This document shows positions 47,629-58,139 of a stretch of 64,000 bases of DNA, one piece after another; position 1 is the stretch's first letter; every line of letters starts with the position of its first letter. Both the position numbers and the translations under genes were made by a program. The stretch is from Chytridium lagenaria (Eukaryota > Chytridiomycota > Chytridiomycetes > Chytridiales > Chytridiaceae), in contig JAHLKC010000165.1 in the NCBI GenBank assembly GCA_025449115.1, positions 16,020 through 80,019 on the forward strand, in the 5' to 3' direction. The notes beneath the pieces are model-generated. The model did not search any database, was not told where the DNA came from, and worked only from the letters and a program-made list of their open reading frames with translations.

Positions 47629-50599
47629 CTACATGACAAGGCACTTGTTCCCTCCATCCAATTCCTCGTCCATATGAGCCCTTTTACTTTTCGCAGCTGT
47701 TTTGGGAGGAGCAAAGCTTCCCAATTGCACACTTTTACCACTTCCCGAACCAGATGCTCCTCCCATCATCGACACAAAAGTCCTCTTATCCTTCTCCTTC
47801 TTCCAGGCAACGCCTTTTTCTTCAAGTCTCTTGATGGCCTTCTCGTCTCCTTCGTCGGCGGCACGACGATACCAGCGAAGGGATTCGTCTGGATCAGGAC
47901 CTTCGGGATCGCCGATACCGTGCTCTTCAAAGTAGCCCATGGCAAACATTGCACGCGGAAGACCAGCCTCTGCAGCCAAAGATACCCACTTTCTCGCGTC
48001 GGGGTCAGACTGTGGAAGTTTGTAGCCGCTTCTAGGATCGTCAGCGCCGGTGAGATACCATCCACCAAGCTCGAACATAGCCTATGAAACGGAGAATCAT
48101 TGGATTAATACATGGGGGCAAACTTTTCAGATATTCGTACCTCCGTTTGCCCATTGGCAGCCGCCAGAGAATAATAGTAGACGCTTCGTCCAGGATCCAC
48201 GCCACAATTATACATCCCATATTCAAACGCCTCGCCAAGCTTGTACTGGCACAACCCATGCCCAAGCTCAGCGCCCTTTGTCAGCAACTCAACAACGTAT
48301 TCACGATCCACAAAAACAATGTTCTTGTCAATCGGATTCTCGTGAAGCATCGCAAGCTCATACAAGGCGTGCGGATATTGTTCATCAGCATATTTCGCGG
48401 AAAGCTTTAACCATTTAAATGCGTCGCGTATACTGACTCCTTGCCCAAGCTCGCCACGGATGAGGGACATACCGATGCGGAACATGGCGCCAGGGTGGTT
48501 CCTGTAGCGAATAGGCGGAAATGAAGCAAATGAATATATATGGCAGTGTACAAAGGAAACGCACAATATGGAAAAGTCGATAGAAAGGGGGAAAAGGGGA
48601 AAGGGTCCTCACATCCGCGCAGATTTCTTGTAATTATGAAGGGCTTTCGGATTACTCAAAGCCACTCCCGCACCTTGCTCATAGCATAAGCCGACATGAA
48701 ACAATGCATCAGCATGACCTTTCTTCGCAGCGCTGGCATACAACTGGAAGGCTTTTGTATAATCGGGCTTGTGTCTGTCCTGAAATCCTGGAATTCCACT
48801 GACGTGAAGATTCGCAAGAAGGTGTTGAGATTCTGCAGATATCTCTGGCGAAAGCTGGTTTGAGATTCCAACTTTGCGGAGAGCTCGAACAGCTAGATTG
48901 CAAAGGTATTTTTGAGCAATAACGTCGCCATCCATATGCCTAACATTTTCGATGATGAATTTGGAGGCGGCCATGGCTGCTATCGGGTCCTCACGAGCCT
49001 GCTTACAGCGACGACGCATATCCTCCATTTTGGTGGTCAGCTCTTCGATAGTCATCTTCTCCCCATCACCTTCGGTCTTACTCTTAGGTGATGTTACAGC
49101 TGAAGATTTCGGCTCAGCATCTCCTGAGATATCGAGAGTATTTAATTGATTAGCAACTGCTGCAGGATTTGGCATTTGAGACATGCGTGCTTGAAGAGGA
49201 ACATCATCCTCTTCGTCTAAATCCGCTTCGAAATCGTCAACCTCATTTAATCCAGCGGGGATGTCATCTTCTTCGTCGCTGGAGACAATATTAGCTGGAA
49301 GCTCGTCATCCAACGGATCCCGTGGTTTTGGGCCACGACCGGGCTTCAGGATCGCGTTTGGGTCCATTTGCGCTGTTTTGCGTCGAGAATCACGACCAGA
49401 ATCCTCCGAGTCCTCACCACTGTCAATCTCCTTCCGGTTTGCAGGAGACAAAACAGCCGCAGGCTCAGCTCTGCGTCTTCCTGGGCCCATGAAGAGAAAA
49501 TCTCGCGCTGCTTGAGCTGCAGATTCTGCAGGCACTATCGCGGTCACTTTGCCTCCAACCTTCATCAGATTCTTCTGAGAAACGTCCAACTTTATTCCTG
49601 TGACGGGTTCTTGGTCGCTCTCGCTGTCGCTTTCATCATTGAAACCGGGCCGTGAAAAACGATTCTTATGAGTGAGATCTCCTCCCACATAATTTTTTGG
49701 TAGTCTAAATACCACCCGCGTTTCGTCCTCATCTTCACTCTCTGATACCTTGCGGTCTCTTTCCTCGTCGCTCTCATCTTTGGCCATACGTTCCATCACC
49801 TTTCTCCGTCGTTCTTCATCCTCATAATCTTGTTCGTCCGCCGCTCTTTGCCGTATTGCTTTGGCCTGTTTTGCTGATACTGCCCCACTTATTCTAGTAG
49901 CTCGTCCATCTTCTCCACTGTACATTGATCTTCTTGGGTTCTCAGGATTGTATACAAGTCCATCACGATCCCGCACCAATCCAGCTCTTCCGACGATAGC
50001 AGCCGGCACGTTAAGAGGAAGGGTCCCTTGCTGATCAAGAAGGCCTGAAGGGTTGATGGGCCCAATGGCTTCGTCAGATGTTAAATTGAGAGGCATTGGC
50101 ATTGCTGAGGCTCTGGCTGATCTCCCCGGTGCGATGATGAGCGGTACCTCTTCCTTTCGTTCCTTTCTTTTGCTTTTCCGCTTTGATGCCTTACTTGTGT
50201 GGCTATACACGCTTGCTGTATCAGAAGACGATGACGACGGATGCGCAAGAGCCATTGGAAGTGGTGTGCTTTGGACCCATGATGCAACATGAGCTGGAAC
50301 TGCCGAAAATGGTGGCATGGGATACGGAGGGATCATGGCAGAGTTATGCATGTGTGAGAGTATTGAGATTCGGATGGAGCAGGCGGTGCATAAACAGGAT
50401 AACTCGGAATCATGGTGGCTTCTTGATCTTTCTCCGTTAGCTTACACAATCTGACAAAACGCTTACACTGAGGAGGAAAGCCATGACCAGCAGAGACCAT
50501 CGACAGGCGATGATGAGGATGTTGATAATTCTGCTGCCCAGGCGAATGATGGGGCTGCTGCCGTCGCGATGACCTCCCTGGCGCATCGTAGTTCGCCAT
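47629..50599 (-). CDS. Sel1-repeat chitin synthase regulatory factor (SKT5/CHS4-like) with C-terminal CaaX box
   Basis: Activator that recruits chitin synthase III (Chs3) to the membrane in yeast. The N-terminal 400 residues are disordered and Ser/Glu/Asp-rich (KVSESEDEDETRVVFRLPKN). The C-terminal half has Sel1 repeats: SQHLLANLHVSG, AFQLYASAAKKGHADALFHV, GAMFRIGMSLIRGELGQGV, WLKLSAKYADEQYPHALYEL, ELAMLHENP, AAEAGLPRAMFAMGYFEEHG and WYRRAADEGDEKAIKRLEEK. The protein ends KCLVM, where CLVM is a CaaX prenylation signal as in yeast Skt5. Introns lie at about 50410-50470, 48505-48608 and 48080-48140. Start MANYDAPGRSSRRQQPHH. The long central exon (48609-50351) is unbroken. Confidence 0.9.
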
Positions 50600-50887
50600 A
50601 CTTTCTCTATATGTATGTCAGAATGTTTGATGTGAATGCCAATCAAAAAAATTGGCATACAAAACTGTGGACTGCAATCCTTCATCACAACCAGAGTTTA
50701 CAGCATCCAACAGACCGATGTCGTATTCAACTATGACGGTCTATATCACGTTGAATGGAGAGTTGTGCTGTGATAGGCGCTGTTCCGTTTCCTGACGTTT
50801 GGACGCTGATAAGAGAGGCTTCTCTCATTGGTCAAATAGTCGATATTATTTATTCTGTTAGGATTATAGTGGCATAGCCCGGAGAAA

Positions 50888-50892
50888 ATTTT
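50888..50892. repeat. Target site duplication, left copy (ATTTT)
   Basis: Identical to 56823-56827; flanks the retrotransposon. Confidence 0.8.
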
Positions 50893-51223
50893 TATCACAG
50901 AGAGTGCCCAGAAGTTGGCGAAGTCCCCGTGGTATCCTCAATGACTATTTAATGCCAAAGGGGACGAGACAGAAAAGGTAAAGGGTTTAGTCGAACCAGT
51001 TAATGTATTGAAAGAAAAGAAAGTTGGAAGTGAATGGTTAACAGAAGAAAGCAGACCGGGGTTTTTAAAGGAACAACCGCGGGGTTAAAGGATAGGGATG
51101 AAACTGTAAGTAAACAAAACAATAAACTGAAACGTAAACAAAACAAACGGTAAAAGTAACACGAAATGTAAGACACACAAATGACGTAATACGAAAAGAG
51201 AATGAGCGGGAAAATCCGTGATA
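50893..51223 (-). repeat. Long terminal repeat (3' LTR of the minus-strand element)
   Basis: Runs from TATCACAGAGAG to CCGTGATA and matches 56494-56822 nearly throughout. The ends form the inverted repeat TATCAC/GTGATA rather than the usual TG/CA; the placement is fixed by the perfect ATTTT duplication outside it. Confidence 0.88.
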
Positions 51224-51240
51224 TACCCCCCTACAAGCAC
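51224..51240 (-). other. Polypurine tract next to the 3' LTR
   Basis: On the element strand the bases before the LTR read GTAGGGGGGTA, a purine-rich run where second-strand DNA synthesis would start. Position directly beside the LTR supports the call. Confidence 0.55.
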
Positions 51241-51356
51241 CGAACCGGGTCAAGAAGGTGAGGTGGTGACAAAAGACGCGAATTGAAAACGAAAACATAT
51301 AAAGAAGTACTGGTCGACAAAGGAAAACAGATGAGAAGAAAGGAAAAGAAAAGAAA

Positions 51357-54300
51357 CTAGTTTGACGGTTCCAGAATACGAACTCCTGGACCAAGAATAT
51401 CAGGATTGTCACGAATCTTGTGCACAAATTCGTCGTCGTAAGGTACCCAAATATTAAAGACCGGCGAATGATTAAGCCATTTGACTAGGACTTGCCGAGA
51501 ACGTTTTGGCGGCGAGTGAGAGCGGTCAATGAGTGTGCGGTAGGCCAGAATTTGTTCAACAACACGTTCACCGATGGGTAAGGCGTCCAGAGGATGTGGG
51601 CCGTAATGGTCATAGAAGTACTGGCGGAGTTTTTCAGGATGAAATACCGGATGAACGTCCCAGCCAGCAGGGAGATCCAGCTTGTACGAGGTGCCAAGTT
51701 TTTCAAGGATTTTGTAGGGTCCCGTGTAAGCAGGTCCGAGCTTGGAGGGTGGTTGTTCTGCAAGATTTGGGGGCCTGAAGTTCTTAGTGGACAGGAGGAC
51801 AAGATCGCCAACCCGGAAAGGATCATCCAAGCGCCGTTTGTTGGCGTTGGCGGCTTGAGTGTCCTGTCTCTCCCGAACCATATTTTTGGCTTGAACGTAT
51901 AAATCCTTCCAGCCTCTGACGTCGTGATGATCTTGAAATCCGAGGCCAATGTCAAGAAGTCCAGTGGGATTTCGACCGGTATCTAGCATGAAGGGCGTGT
52001 ATCCGGTGGAAGAATTTACTGAGTCGTTGATGGCGTGCTCTACAATGTGAATTGCATCATCCCAGTTGTCTTGATGGTGATTAGCGAAATATCGAAGAGC
52101 CTGAATGATCCACTGGTTCTTGTTTTCAGTTTGACCGTCGGTTTGTGGATGGTAAGAAGTTGACAGATTATGTGTGATGCGGAGAGATTTGATGAGAGCT
52201 TTCCAGAAACGATCAATGAAGCGCGAATCCCTGTCGTGATGATTTTCTTAGGGAGTCCATGATAGCGCCATATGACTTGTTCAAAGCTTTGGCAACGTCT
52301 TCTGCCTTAAACGGGGCCTTAGTAGGGATTGCGTGGACTCTCTTGGTTGCTGAATCCACGATAACGAGGAGGTGGTCGTGCTTGCGCCGTGTTTGGGTAG
52401 CGAGACGAAATCCATGGAAATGGTATCCCACCGTTGAAGAGGAACCTCGTGTGGTTTGAGTAGCCCAAATGGTAGGTGCCGTGCTGCCTTGAACCGCTGG
52501 CACGCGTCACAAGTCCGCACGTACCGAATGACATCTTTGTGAAGGTTGGGCCAGTGGTAAAAGCACGAGATCTTTTCAACCGTCTTCTCCCAGTTTGTGT
52601 GAATGGTAGGACCGTCGTCGTGAGCGCGTTGAATGACGGTCCGGCGGATTGGAGTGGGGACGTAAAGACGGAAATGTCGATCAGCTTCATAGTACAAAAG
52701 TCCACCTGAAAGTTGGTAACAATTGACCTTTTGTCGAAGGTTCTTTGGTACCGGCGGTGGATTGAAGTTGTCCTTTGGGTTGATGTTGTCGTCAAGATAT
52801 TCTTCCAGGGTGTTGAAAAGTTCATCTCTACCAAGTTCCTCCTTGATGCGGTCCAACAGATCGTCGTCAATTTGTACAATGGCGTTAAGGTGAGTGAAGG
52901 AAGTACTTGTGCCGACGTCTTTGGAGTGAGGGCGTCTTGATAGAGCATCCGCAACCGTGTTCCAGTCACCAGGCATCCACTGAATTTCGAAGTCAAAGGA
53001 AAGAATGTCGGCGAGCCATCGATGATGAACCGGGCGGAGTTTTGTTTGATCCAGAAGGTGTTGAAGAGAACGGTGATCGGTGAAGACTTTGACTTCTCGA
53101 CCAACAAGGTAGTGTCTATGAGTCTTGAGAGCTTCAACCAAGGCAAAGATTTCTCCCATATATGGATGGTACTTGCGTTGAGACTTGTTGCACTTGCTGG
53201 ATGCATAGGAGACTGGGTGATCAATACCGTCGGCGTCTGGTTGGGCAACGTAACTACCAATGGCTCTTTCAGACCAGTCAGTATACAAGTGTACTGGTTT
53301 ATCGGGGTCGAAAAGGTGAAGTTCTGCAGGATTGGCGAGAGCTTTCTTGATCTTGTAAAATGTTTCTTGGTTTTCTTGGGTCCACTTGAAAGGTGCGGGT
53401 TTCTTCTTGGTACCAGATCCTTGAAGAAGATCCGAAAGAGGTGCCACAAGAGATGCATGCTTGGCAATGAAGCGATGAATGGTGTTTGCCAAGCCTAGGA
53501 AAGACCGAAGAGAAGTCCAAGATGTTGGCGTTTCGAAATCCACAATGGCTTGAACCCGAGATGGGAGGACGCGGAGTCGATTTTCCGAGATGTGAAACCC
53601 AAGGTATTCAAGCTCCTTTTGAAAAAGGCACATTTGCTGAGTCGTGCGTGCAGACCATGTTCTTGGAGTCGATGGAGCACGCGACGGAGGTGTTCTTCAT
53701 GTTCCTGTTTTGTACTTGAAAAGACCAGGATGTCGTCCATGTAAGCAATGAGAAAATCGTCGACGAAGTCCTTGAAGATTGAGTTCACCATTTGTTGGAA
53801 TGTTGCAGGCGCATTAGCGAGTCCGAAAGGCATGACAACCCATTCAAAATGACCATACTTGGTGCGGAAAGCTGTCTTATGTCGATCTTGCTCAGCAATC
53901 CGAATTTGGTGGTATCCTGACGCGAGATCCAGTTTCGAGAAGTACTTGGCGTTCTTTAGGCGGTCGAGAATTTCCACAATGTTGGGGAGAGCCGTTCGGT
54001 TTTTGATGGTATTCTGGTTGAGGAGTCGGTAGTCAATGACCAGTCGCATTTTCCCAGCATGGTAGACGTAGAAAACTGGGGCGCCATATTCTGAGATGGA
54101 TTCCTGAATCCGTCCTTCGAGACGTAGGAAGTCGAGTTCTTTTTTCATGCTTTGAAGTTCCGTTTCACTCATTGGGTAGATTGGCCGGTGAGGAGGTTTT
54201 GCCGAAGGGTCTATTAGTTCGATTCGATGATCCCATTGACGAGCAGGTGGAGTACCGGTGTAAGGAGTGAAGACTTTACCGAATTCTTCAACGAGTGCTT

Positions 54301-55177
54301 GAACCTCTGGTGGAAGATTCTCCTTGATTTTGGCGTCAAGTTCGTTGGAGTCAACCGTAGTTTTAATCTGAACTTCTGTGTTTTTTGCAAGTGAGTTCAA
54401 AGAAACTATCTGACCTGAGGGTTTCTTCCACAGAAGTCCAACCTCAGCTCCAGGCTTGCGGAGAGCGCGACGGAGGGAGCTGGCGGTTTCACAGATATTG
54501 ATTTGAACGGAATTGATATTACCGAGATTGAGTTTTGTTGGCGTAGAGGAGTCCAGACGCGTATTTTCACGAAGAGGGCTGTTTCTTGCCACGAGAGTGT
54601 GCGTACCGAACTTGACTGTTTTGTTGACCCAATCAATGGTTGGATTGTGTCGCTCTAGCCAGTCCATGCCGAGAATGATGTCATATTCGATGTCGGCGGC
54701 GATTAAGTCAACTTTGTCCGAGAAGTTGTTAATCTGAATGTCCAAGCCCTTATGGAGGCGTCCCTGCAATGGTGCTTGGTTTTTTGCTGCTAGCGAAATT
54801 TGAAGAATGTCGTTGGATGAAGGTTTTGAACGAAGTTTCTTTGCGAGAGAAGACTTGCAATACGAGGGATCCGCGCCGGGATCGAGTAAGAGCTCGGCCT
54901 CTTGACCTCGTATCTGTACGTCAAAAACAAGTAAGCGTGTTGGAACGGGTTGTTTACCGATATGATAGAGCTTAAGTTGGTAGATGCTCCGTGGAGATGC
55001 CTTAGGTGTAGGTACATTGTAGGCGAGACCGAAAGATGTTGAGTTTTTGCTGAATCCTGGAGGTCGAATTTGTCCAGGTTGAACGGGATGAACGGGATAT
55101 TCCGAAACCGAGGGTGATGAGGCCGTTGAAAGCAGATGAGGGGCTGTGAATGGAATCGTCCGCTCCTGGCGATCCAT
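51357..55177 (-). CDS. Retrotransposon Pol polyprotein: protease, reverse transcriptase, RNase H, integrase, chromodomain (frame-broken)
   Basis: Domains in order: aspartic protease LLLDPGADPSY (DPG in place of the usual DSG or DTG); reverse transcriptase with RLVIDYRLLNQNT, SKLDLASGYHQIRI, FGLANAPATFQQ and the active site AYMDDILVFSS; RNase H with LYTDWSERAIGSYVAQ, PVSYASSKCNKSQRKY and FTDHRSLQHLL; integrase with an HHCC zinc site (H..H..CDACQRF), DTISMDFVSLPKHG, a second Asp near DRDSRF and the Glu in HPQTDGQTENKNQW; then a chromodomain (VEQILAYRTLIDRS; VLVKWLNHSPVFNIWVPYDD), end GVRILEPSN. Frame breaks lie near 53620 (RT to RNase H), 52350-52420 and 52235 (integrase core). The breaks may be sequence errors. 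Gag-Pol expression probably used a frameshift or single polyprotein; the join is not readable. Confidence 0.9.
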
Positions 55178-55242
55178 TCATGTTGGCGCGCTCCATCCCA
55201 CGCGTGTCCGAACGTGGGAGAGCGCGCAACGCCGAAGTTGTA

Positions 55243-56436
55243 TTAAGCAGTCTGAGAGCCCGAGCTTTTCGAGCTTCCATCCGCTTCGACGTTGTTGAGT
55301 TTTCCAGATGATTGATGCGGGCGTTTTCCAGGTGCGTTGCAGTCGTTAAGGACATGATCTTTGGCTCTACAATAAACGCACCATCCCTTCTTCCAGTACT
55401 CAGCGCGTTGGTCCTTTGTGAGTTTTTCGAGTTTCTTAGTGCCGATCTCCATGGGTGTCGGTCCTGATCCTGATCCTGATCCAGAAGATGGCGTTCCTGA
55501 CCCTCGCGACTGAGTGTTGTTGTTCTGATGCTTCCGAAAGGGCCGAAAGGAATGGTTGGAGTCTTTCTTATGATGGTTGTCAGATTCCTTTCCTTTCTCC
55601 TTCTTTTTGCCCTTGTGGTATTTGTCGAGGCGCTCCGTTTCCGTTTGCAGCGCCTTCAAATTATCTTTGATGTCGAAAAGTTCCTTCTCCATGCCAAGTT
55701 CGTTTGACAGACCCCGTCGGTACCTGATGCAGAGGTATTGCGGCGGGAACTCCACGTTTTCCGCACGAATTGCTTGGAGAAGGTCTTCGAATTTCTGAGT
55801 GTAATCTACCGCCGAGCCTGACTGTTTAAGGTCCTCGAGCGCGTGAATTGCTTCCTGAAGGCTGAGAGGTGACGAAAACTTCGTTTGAATCCAGGTACTG
55901 AATTGAGCAAAAGTCCAGTTTTCGCGTTCGGTTTTGGATTCCGCGTGCCAAGCCGTCAACGCGTGATCTTGCAAACCCGACTGGAGCCATTGAACGTATG
56001 TACGATGATTAGTGTACCGTGGAGTTTCCCCGTCACCAAGAAAGTCGTGAGTTGAACACTGCGTTTCACAATCCTTGAGGTAATTGGTGATGATGGCCTG
56101 GGCCTTGACCGTTGGAAGGTCCTTCGTATTTCCCTTGAACGTTGGGGGCCTCATGGATGGAATCTTGAACATGGGGAGTCGACCTTGAGAAGACGCGTTT
56201 TGGTGTAAGAGCTGTTGCTGTAATGCCTGGATGACTTGAGCAAGTTGAGTCATGGCTTGAGCTTGCTGAGTGGAGGCGTTGTGAGTTCCAGCGGCTTGGG
56301 CGGCAGCAAAGTTATTGGCTTGTTGATCGCGTTCCAGGATTTGCTGTCGAAGATTCACAACTTCTTGAAGGAGTTGCTCACGGTCTTCCAATTGGGCTTG
56401 AATGGCCTGAAGGTCGTCCGGCGTGAAGGTGTTCAT
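55243..56436 (-). CDS. Retrotransposon Gag with CCHC zinc knuckle
   Basis: Structural protein that packages the element's RNA into virus-like particles. MNTFTPDDLQAIQAQLEDRE starts a Gln-rich coiled coil. The capsid-like part has YVQWLQSGLQDHALTAWHA and TQKFEDLLQAIRAENVEFP, typical of Ty3 retrotransposon Gag. After a basic stretch (YHKGKKKEKGKES) and Gly-Ser repeats comes one zinc knuckle CVYCRAKDHVLNDC (C-X2-C-X4-H-X4-C). The 397-codon frame is unbroken, which is notable in this window. It stops 65 bases before the first Met of the pol frame. Confidence 0.9.
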   Translation of the reverse strand: MNTFTPDDLQAIQAQLEDREQLLQEVVNLRQQILERDQQANNFAAAQAAGTHNASTQQAQAMTQLAQVIQALQQQLLHQNASSQGRLPMFKIPSMRPPTFKGNTKDLPTVKAQAIITNYLKDCETQCSTHDFLGDGETPRYTNHRTYVQWLQSGLQDHALTAWHAESKTERENWTFAQFSTWIQTKFSSPLSLQEAIHALEDLKQSGSAVDYTQKFEDLLQAIRAENVEFPPQYLCIRYRRGLSNELGMEKELFDIKDNLKALQTETERLDKYHKGKKKEKGKESDNHHKKDSNHSFRPFRKHQNNNTQSRGSGTPSSGSGSGSGPTPMEIGTKKLEKLTKDQRAEYWKKGWCVYCRAKDHVLNDCNAPGKRPHQSSGKLNNVEADGSSKSSGSQTA

Positions 56437-56476
56437 GATGAAGAGTTCTTAAAAAGACCGAAGGAAAGAAACGATG

Positions 56477-56493
56477 ATGGAAGTGCTACCAAA
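56477..56493 (-). other. Primer binding site
   Basis: Two bases inside the 5' LTR on the element strand the sequence TGGTAGCACTTCC begins. TGG matches a tRNA 3' CCA end and TGGTAGC fits the 3' end of initiator Met tRNA (ends GCTACCA in fungi), but the match beyond that cannot be verified here. Confidence 0.5.
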
Positions 56494-56822
56494 TATCACA
56501 GAGAGTGTCCAGAAGTTGGCGAAGTCCCCGTGGTATCCTCAATGACTATTTAATGCCAAAGGGGACGAGACAGAAAAGGTAAAGAGTTTAGTCGAACCAG
56601 TTTATGTATTGAAAGAAAAGGAAGTTGGAAGTGAATGGTTAAGAAAGAAAGCAGACCGGGGTTTTTAAAGGAACAACCGCGGGGTTAAAGGATAGGGATG
56701 AAACTGTAAATAAACAAAACAATAAACTGAAACGTAAACAAAACAAACGGTAAAGGTAACACGAAATGTAAGACAAACAAATGACGTAATACGAAAAGAC
56801 AATGAGCGGAAAAATCGTGATA
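56494..56822 (-). repeat. Long terminal repeat (5' LTR of the minus-strand element)
   Basis: Second LTR copy, TATCACAGAGAG to ATCGTGATA, matching 50893-51223. Followed directly by the target duplication. Confidence 0.88.
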
Positions 56823-56827
56823 ATTTT
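56823..56827. repeat. Target site duplication, right copy (ATTTT)
   Basis: Identical to 50888-50892. Confidence 0.8.
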
Positions 56828-56838
56828 ATCGAATTTCC

Positions 56839-56910
56839 GGCCCAATGGTCTAGTAGTATGATTCTTCTTTCGGGTAGAAGAGGTCCCGGGTTCAATTCCC
56901 GGTTGGGCCC
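56839..56910 (+). tRNA. tRNA-Pro, anticodon CGG
   Basis: A 72-base cloverleaf: acceptor GGCCCAA/TTGGGCC, discriminator C, D arm with GTCTAGTAGTATGAT, anticodon stem CTTCT/AGAAG around loop TTCGGGT (anticodon CGG), T arm CCGGG/CCCGG with loop TTCAATT. No intron. Internal A box (TGGTCTAGTAG) and B box (GGTTCAATTCC) are present. A T5 run at 56931-56935 can end Pol III transcription. Reads proline codon CCG. Confidence 0.95.
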
Positions 56911-56930
56911 CGGTGTGGTATTAGCCACGA

Positions 56931-56935
56931 TTTTT
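56931..56935 (+). terminator. Pol III terminator of tRNA-Pro(CGG)
   Basis: Five consecutive T residues 20 bases after the tRNA end, just before the second tRNA gene. Confidence 0.6.
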
Positions 56936-56936
56936 C

Positions 56937-57008
56937 GGCCCAATGGTCTAGTAGTATGATTCACCCTTAGGGTGGGTGAGGTCCCGGGTTCAATTCCCGG
57001 TTGGGCCC
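56937..57008 (+). tRNA. tRNA-Pro, anticodon AGG
   Basis: Same 72-base fold as the preceding tRNA. Only the 15-base anticodon arm differs: stem CACCC/GGGTG around loop TTAGGGT, anticodon AGG (A34 normally becomes inosine), reading CCU and CCC codons. Acceptor, D arm and T arm are identical to the CGG gene 26 bases upstream, so the two arose by tandem duplication. Confidence 0.95.
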
Positions 57009-57014
57009 TTTTTT
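57009..57014 (+). terminator. Pol III terminator of tRNA-Pro(AGG)
   Basis: Six consecutive T residues directly after the discriminator base. Confidence 0.75.
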
Positions 57015-57297
57015 AACATTATTTTTTTTTGGGGGCTGCACTATGATGTTGACATTTGCGTTGATGTGTACGCTGGACAAATAGGCAATCATATTGCAGA
57101 GCTGTGATCTTTTATTTGCACGATTTCAAACATTAAATATCACAATAAATAAAAAAAATCTATGACTTGCAAACAGAGCCAAAGCCAGATGCCATGCCTG
57201 CGGAAGATGCCCTGCCTGGAATTTATGGAATTCAGACATTCTCCGCAGCTGATATATGGAGGTTTAAGAAGGACCTAATAATGGTAGACGCCGAAAG

Positions 57298-58113
57298 CTA
57301 ATCGTTTCCATGATACACATCGGCAAAGGAAATGTTAATGACTTTTGTAGGAAACGTGAATATAGGCCGAGCATAATTATATGCACCCAAAGATCCGAGG
57401 TACATAGTTACAGGGAAATGCAAGAAAGTCTCTAGAAATGCATGAAGAAAATAAAGCATACCTGCAGCTACACAGAATAGTGTGTCCTGTATACGTGGAT
57501 TTCATTTTTTAAAAAAAAGGAAAAGACATTAGAAATATGGCCAAAGTACTCAAGTGCATCATATTAATGGGCCCTTTCATGAAATGAACCTACGTTGACA
57601 AAAACATCCTGCGCCATGTTGTCGGAATCGGCGTCCCAAAGACATCTGCAACCAACCCTAAAGTGTTGCATCAGATAACAGCATGTAACAAACTATCCAC
57701 CTGACACCTTCACCTCTCATCTCCCCTATCATCACATGCACAACAAACTTGTAACGCGGCATATCCATTGCTTCAAAGCTGTCAAAGTACTTATTGAGAA
57801 AATAGAATACCTTTGAGCTTTGTCTTGATCTCATCCGATATCTCTTTTGATAGCTGTGAGCATGTGTCGACTTGATATGTGACGTTTCCTAGCCTTTCCT
57901 TCAAGACCTGATTGATCATCTTTGCCACCACCGAAGGCCGGAACCTGTATGAATACCTGTTAGTCAAACTCCCAGAGATAAACATAGAAAAGAACGGTGC
58001 AGTATCACAGTAGCGATGATGCATACTCCACTGCTAAACGGAAGGAAGGGAGGAAACCCCACACACTTTTGCTTGAAGTTTGGACGGATCGAGTACTCGC
58101 CATCTCCGCTCAT
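57298..58113 (-). CDS. Tctex-type dynein light chain (DYNLT2/LC2-like)
   Basis: Light chain of axonemal or cytoplasmic dynein. Start MSGDGEYSIRPNFKQK, where EYSIRPNFKQK corresponds to the short strand before the domain. A splice from AAGCAAAA directly to GTTCCGGCC gives KFRPSVVAKMINQVLKERLG, the Tctex1 helix. Then VTYQVDTCSQLSKEISDEIK, MDMPRYKFVVHVMIGEMRGE, CRCLWDADSDNMAQDVFVN and DTLFCVAAG. The YK-VVHV-IGE and CLWD blocks are diagnostic for the Tctex family, and this variant (TCSQLSKEISDEIK) fits the DYNLT2/Tctex1d group found in axonemes. The 3' end is uncertain: the frame runs on to 57298, but an intron after CVAAG is possible. The longer frame starting at 58228 was rejected because it would overlap the kinesin start. 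Confidence 0.8.
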
Positions 58114-58139
58114 CCTTGAAAACAAAAGCTTTCCCGTAA

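Larger units (their letters stand above)
50888..56827 (-). mobile_element. Ty3-type (Metaviridae) LTR retrotransposon of the chromovirus clade, with 5-bp target site duplication
   Basis: A 5930-bp element (50893-56822) in minus orientation, bounded by direct LTRs of 331 and 329 bases and by the target duplication ATTTT (50888-50892 and 56823-56827). Inside, in element order: primer binding site, gag, protease, reverse transcriptase, RNase H, integrase, chromodomain, polypurine tract. Integrase downstream of RT and a C-terminal chromodomain identify a chromovirus. Both coding regions contain single-base frame breaks, so the copy as read cannot make an intact Pol. The two LTRs differ at roughly a dozen positions by eye. 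The element ends 16 bases before a tRNA-Pro gene. Confidence 0.93.

Noticed and set aside
47275..48087. 270-codon plus-strand frame
   Set aside because: Antisense to the SKT5 Sel1-repeat exons; no domain and unlikely composition.
52259..54975. Many plus-strand frames inside the retrotransposon
   Set aside because: Antisense to gag and pol, with no independent support.
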